This document shows, one piece after another, positions 59,901 through 64,000 of a stretch of 64,000 nt of DNA. The notes beneath the pieces are model-generated. The model was given only the letters and a program-made list of their open reading frames with translations, was not told the origin of the DNA and searched no databases. Position 1 is the stretch's first letter. Each line of letters starts with the position of its first letter. The DNA lies in assembly GCF_963924675.1 (NCBI RefSeq), contig NW_027077402.1:2294001-2358000 (forward strand), read 5' to 3'. The translations under genes were made by a program, and so were the position numbers. The DNA comes from Phocoena phocoena (Eukaryota > Chordata > Mammalia > Artiodactyla > Phocoenidae).

Positions 59901-62900
59901 TAACCTGTCCCCTAAACCATCCCCGTCCCCTAACTCTAACCCTAACCCTAAACCTAAACCTTACCCAAAGCCTTACCCTAACCCGTCCACTAATCCTAAC
60001 GCGTACGCTAAAACTAACCCATACCCTAACACGTACTCACCTTAAACTGTTATCGTACCCTAACCTGTCCCCTAAAACGTTCCCGTCCCCTAAACCTAAC
60101 CGTAACCCTAACCCTAACCCTAACCCTTACCCGAAGCCTTACCCTAACCTGTCCCCTAATCCTACTGCGTACGTTAACACTAACCCGTACCCTAACACGT
60201 ACGCTCACCCTAAACCGTTGTTGTACCCTAAACTGTCCCCTAAACCATCCCCGTCCCCTAACCCTAACCCTAACACTAACCCTAAAACTTACCCGAAGCC
60301 TTACCCTAACCCGTCCCGTAATCCTAACCCGTACGGTAACACTAACCAATACCCTAACACGTACGCTCACCCTAAACCGTTGTCGTACCCTAAAATGTCC
60401 CCTAAACCGTCCCCGTCCCCTAACCGTAACCCTAACCCTAAACCTAATTCTTACCCGCAGCCTTAGCCTAACCCGTGCCCTAAACCTAACCCGTACACTA
60501 TCACTAACCAGTACCCTAACACGTACGCTTAACCTAAACCCTTGTCATACACTAACCTGTCCCCTAAACTGTCCCCGTCCTCTAACCCTTACCCTAACCC
60601 TAACCCTAGCCCTTACCCTAAGCCTTACGCTAACGCGTCCCCTAATCCTAACCCGTACGCTAACAGTAACCCGTACCCTAACACTTACGCTCACCTTAAA
60701 CTGTTGTAATAACCTAACCTGTCCCCTAAACCGTTCCCGTTGCCTAACCCTAACCCAAACCAAAACCATAACCCTTATCCGAAGCCTTACCCTAACCCGT
60801 CCCCTAATCCTAAACCGTTCGCTAACACTAACCCGTACCCTAACACATACGTTCACCCTAAACCGTTGTCGTACCCTAACCAGTGCCCTAAACCGTCCCC
60901 GTCCCCGAACCCTAACCCTAACCGTAACCCTAACCCTAACCCTTACCCGAAGCCTTACCCTAACCCGTCCCCTAACCCTAAACCTTACGCTAACACTAAC
61001 CCGTACCCTAACACGTACACTCACCCTAAACTGTTGTCATACCCTAACATGTCCCCTAAACCGTCCCCGTCCCCTAACCCTAACCCTAACCCTAACCTTA
61101 ACTCTTACCCGAAGCCTTACGCTAACCCGTCCCCTAATCCTAACCCGTACGCTAAAACTAACCCATACCCTAACACCTACGCTCACCCTAAACCGTTGTC
61201 GTATCATAACCTATCCTGTAAACCGTCCCCGTCCCCTAACCCTAACCCCAACCCTAACCCTAACCCTTACCCGCAGCCTTACCCTAACCCGTGCCCTAAA
61301 CCTAACCCGTACACTAACACTAACCAGTACCCTAACACGTACGCTTAACCTAAACCCTTTTCGTACACTAACCTGTCCACTAAACTGTCCCCGTCCTCTA
61401 ACCCTAACCCTAACCCTAACCCTAATCCTTACCCTAAGCCTTACGCTAACCCGTCCCCTAATCCTAACCCGTACGCTAACAGTAAACCGTACCCTAACAC
61501 GTACGCTCACCCTAAACCGTTGTCATAACCTAACCTGTCCCCTAAACCATTCCCGTCCCCTAACCCTAACCCTAACCCTAACCCTTACCAGAAACCTTAC
61601 ACTAACCCGTCCCATAATCCTAACGCGTACGCTAACACTAACCAGTACCTTAACACGTACGCTCACCCTAAACCGTTGTCGAACCCTAACCTGTACCCTA
61701 AAACGTCCCCATCCACTAACCCTAACCCTAGCCCTAACTCTAACCCTAACCCTTACCCGAAGACTTACTCTAACCCGTCCCCTAATCCTAACGCATACAC
61801 TAACACTAACCAGTACCCTAACACGTATGCTCACCCTAAACCGTTGTCGTACCCTAACATGTCCCCTGAACCGTTCCCGTCCCCTAACCCTAACCCTAAC
61901 CCTAACCCTAACCCTTATCCAAAGCCTTACACTAACACGTCCCCTAATCCTAACCCGTACGCTAAAACTGACCCATACCCTAACACGTACGCTCACCCTA
62001 AACTGTTGTCGTACCCTAACCTATCCCCTAAACCATCCCCGTCCCCTAACCCTAACCCCAACCCTAACCCTAACCGTTACCCTTACCCGCAGCCTTACCC
62101 TAACCCGTGCCTTAAACCTAAACCGTACACTAACAATAACCAGTACCCTAACACGTACGCTTAACCTAGACCGTTGTCGTACACTAACCTGTCCCCTAAA
62201 CTGTCCCCGTCCTCTAACCCTTACCCTAACTCTAACCCTAGCCCTTACCCTAAGCCTTACGCTAACCCGTCCCCTAATCTTAACCCGTACGCTAACAGTA
62301 ACCTGTACCCTAACACGTTCGCTCACCCTAAACCGTTGTCATAACCTAACCTGTCCCCTAAACCATTCCCGTCCCATAACCCTAACCCTAACCATAACCA
62401 TAACCCTTACCCGAAGCCTTACCCTAACCCGTCCCCTGATCCTAACCCGTATGCTAACACTAACCCATACCTTAACACGTACGCTCACCCTAAACCATTG
62501 TCATACACTAACCTGTCCCCTAAACCGTCCCCGTCCCCGAACTCTAACCCTAACTGTAACCCTAAACCTAACCCTTACCAGAAGCCTTACCCTCACCCGT
62601 CGCCTAATCCTAACCCGTACGCTAAAACTAACCCATACCCTAACACGTACGCTCACCGTAAACCGTTGTCGTACCCTAACCTATCCTCTAAACCATCCCC
62701 GTCCCCTAACCCTAACCCCAACCCTAACCCTAAACCTTACCCGCACCCTTACCCTAACCCGTGCCCTATACCTAACCCGTACACTAACACTAACCAGTAC
62801 CCTAACACGTACGCTTAACTGAAACACTTGTCGTACCCTAACCTGTCCCCTAAACTGTCCCCGTCCTCTAACCGTAACCCTAACCCTAACCCTAGCCCTT

Positions 62901-64000
62901 ACCCTAAGCCTTACGCTAACCCGTCACCTAATCCTAACACATACGCTAACAGTAACCCGTACCCTAACACGTACGCTCACCCTAAACCGTTGTCATAATC
63001 TAACCTGTCCCCTAAACCATTCCCGTCCCCTAACCGTAACCCTAACCCTAACCATAACCCTTACCCGAAGACTTACACTAACCCGTCCCCTAATCTTAAC
63101 CTGTATGCTAACACTAACCCGTACCCTAACACGTACGCTCACCCTCAAACATTGTCGTACCCTTACCTGTCCCCTAAACCGTCCAAGTCCCCTAACCATA
63201 ACCCTAACCCTAACTCTAACCCTAACCCTTACCCGAAGCCTTACACTAACCCGTCCCCTAATCCTAACACGTACGCTAACACTAACCCGTACCCTAACAC
63301 GAACGCTCAACCTAAACCATTGTCGTACCATAACCTGTTCCCTAAAACTGTTCCCTAAACCGTCCCTGTCCCCTAATCCTATCCCTAACCCTAACCCTAA
63401 CCCTTACCCGAAGCCTTACCCTAACCCATCCCCTAATCCTAACGCGTACGCTAACCCTAACCCATACCCTAACACGTAGGCTCACCCTAAACCGTTGTCG
63501 TACACTAACCTGTCCCCTAAACCATCCCCGTCCCCTAACCCTAAGCCTAACCCTAACCCTAACCCTAAACCTTGCCCAAAGCCTTACCCTAACCCATCCA
63601 CTAATCCTAACACGTACGCTAAAACTAACCCATACCCTAACACGTACGCTCAGCCTAAACCGCTGTCGTACCCTAACCTGTCCCCTAAAACGTCCCCATC
63701 AACTAACCCTAACCTTAACCCTAACCCTAAACCTAACCCTTACCCGAAGCCTTACCCTAACCCGTCCCCTAATCCTAACCCGTACACTAAAACTAACCCA
63801 TACCCTAACACCTACGCTCACCCTAAACCGTTGTCGTACCCTAACCTATCTTCTAAACCGTCCCCGTCCCCTAACCCTAACCCCAACCCTAACCCTAACC
63901 CTTACCTGAAGCCTTACCCTAACCCGTGCCCTAAACCTAAACCGTACACTAACACTAACCAGTACCCTAACACGTACGCTTAACCTAAACCCTTGTCGTA

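Larger units (their letters stand above)
40005..64000 (-). repeat. Telomere-like satellite: higher-order repeat of TTAGGG variants (CCCTAA on + strand)
   Basis: Every position falls in a 6-bp register. About 22 variant hexamers recur in a fixed order. They include CACGTA and CGCTCA, then ACCGTT and GTCGTA, then CCTGTC, ACCGTC and CCCGTC, and after the core CCCTTA, CCCGAA, GCCTTA, TCCTAA, CGCTAA and CACTAA. They flank a core of about 4-7 uninterrupted CCCTAA. Successive unit lengths measured on ACGCTCAC around 41,178-42,000 are 162, 162, 168, 174 and 156 bp. Roughly 145 units in 24 kb. The longest pure CCCTAA run I found is 46 bp at 44,695-44,740. The array continues past the window. Long open frames of Pro-Asn, Leu-Thr or Val-Arg repeats are an effect of the period. 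Confidence 0.95.

Noticed and set aside
40112..63983. Dozens of long open frames (up to 2,580 codons) encoding Pro-Asn, Leu-Thr or Val-Arg repeats on both strands
   Set aside because: CCCTAA read in its two stop-free forward frames gives Pro-Asn or Leu-Thr, and its complement gives Arg-Val. Length changes are mostly multiples of six, so frames stay open. No domain, signal or promoter supports a gene.
40005..64000. A true chromosome-end telomere
   Set aside because: Pure runs do not exceed 46 bp in what I read, most hexamers are variants in fixed order, and the strand polarity does not fit a terminus to the right.

Overview
The window is non-coding, satellite-rich DNA from a whale or dolphin (Cetacea), probably from near a chromosome end or another heterochromatic block. 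Three signs point there. A CHR-type tRNA-derived SINE of the cetacean kind lies at 21,607-21,819. The fossil L1 sequence resembles cetartiodactyl L1 3' ends. The main tandem repeat has a 1,745-1,748 bp period, which matches the 'common cetacean satellite' (about 1.75 kb, shorter in oceanic dolphins). That length favours a baleen whale or a toothed whale outside the oceanic dolphins. I found no intact protein-coding gene, no rRNA gene and no functional tRNA gene.

Layout. (1) 1-23,636: thirteen full and one truncated monomer of the 1.75-kb satellite (sat1), head to tail. (2) 23,637-28,827: a GC-richer satellite (sat2), a ~590-bp higher-order unit made of eleven ~54-bp subunits. (3) 28,828-29,951: a diverged sat1 fragment. 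(4) 29,952-30,688: an L1 3' end with an A-rich tail. (5) 30,689-34,967: the only stretch without long arrays. It holds unrecognised sequence, a possible minus-strand promoter, a three-copy ~68-bp repeat, a broken class I (gammaretrovirus-like) endogenous retrovirus pol remnant, a possible env end and LTR, a pair of hairpins and another L1 3' UTR piece. (6) 34,968-40,004: three diverged sat1 monomers. (7) 40,005-64,000: 24 kb of diverged telomere-like DNA (CCCTAA on the + strand) organised as a ~156-174 bp higher-order repeat and continuing past the window.

Main observations. Every sat1 monomer that reaches its middle carries a 72-bp inverted repeat with no spacer. It is base-perfect in at least six monomers, and one outlying copy has matching changes in both arms. 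The half of each monomer after the palindrome is a decayed L1 3' end (end of ORF2 plus 3' UTR). In the telomere-like array, a fixed series of about 22 variant hexamers surrounds an elastic core of 4-7 pure CCCTAA units, so unit length changes in steps of 6 bp. A recent 3.53-kb tandem duplication lies inside that array at about 46,855-53,907.

The many long open frames, including one of 2,580 codons, are by-products of repeats whose period is a multiple of three. They should not be annotated as genes. All positions were worked out by eye; percent identities and exact breakpoints were not computed.
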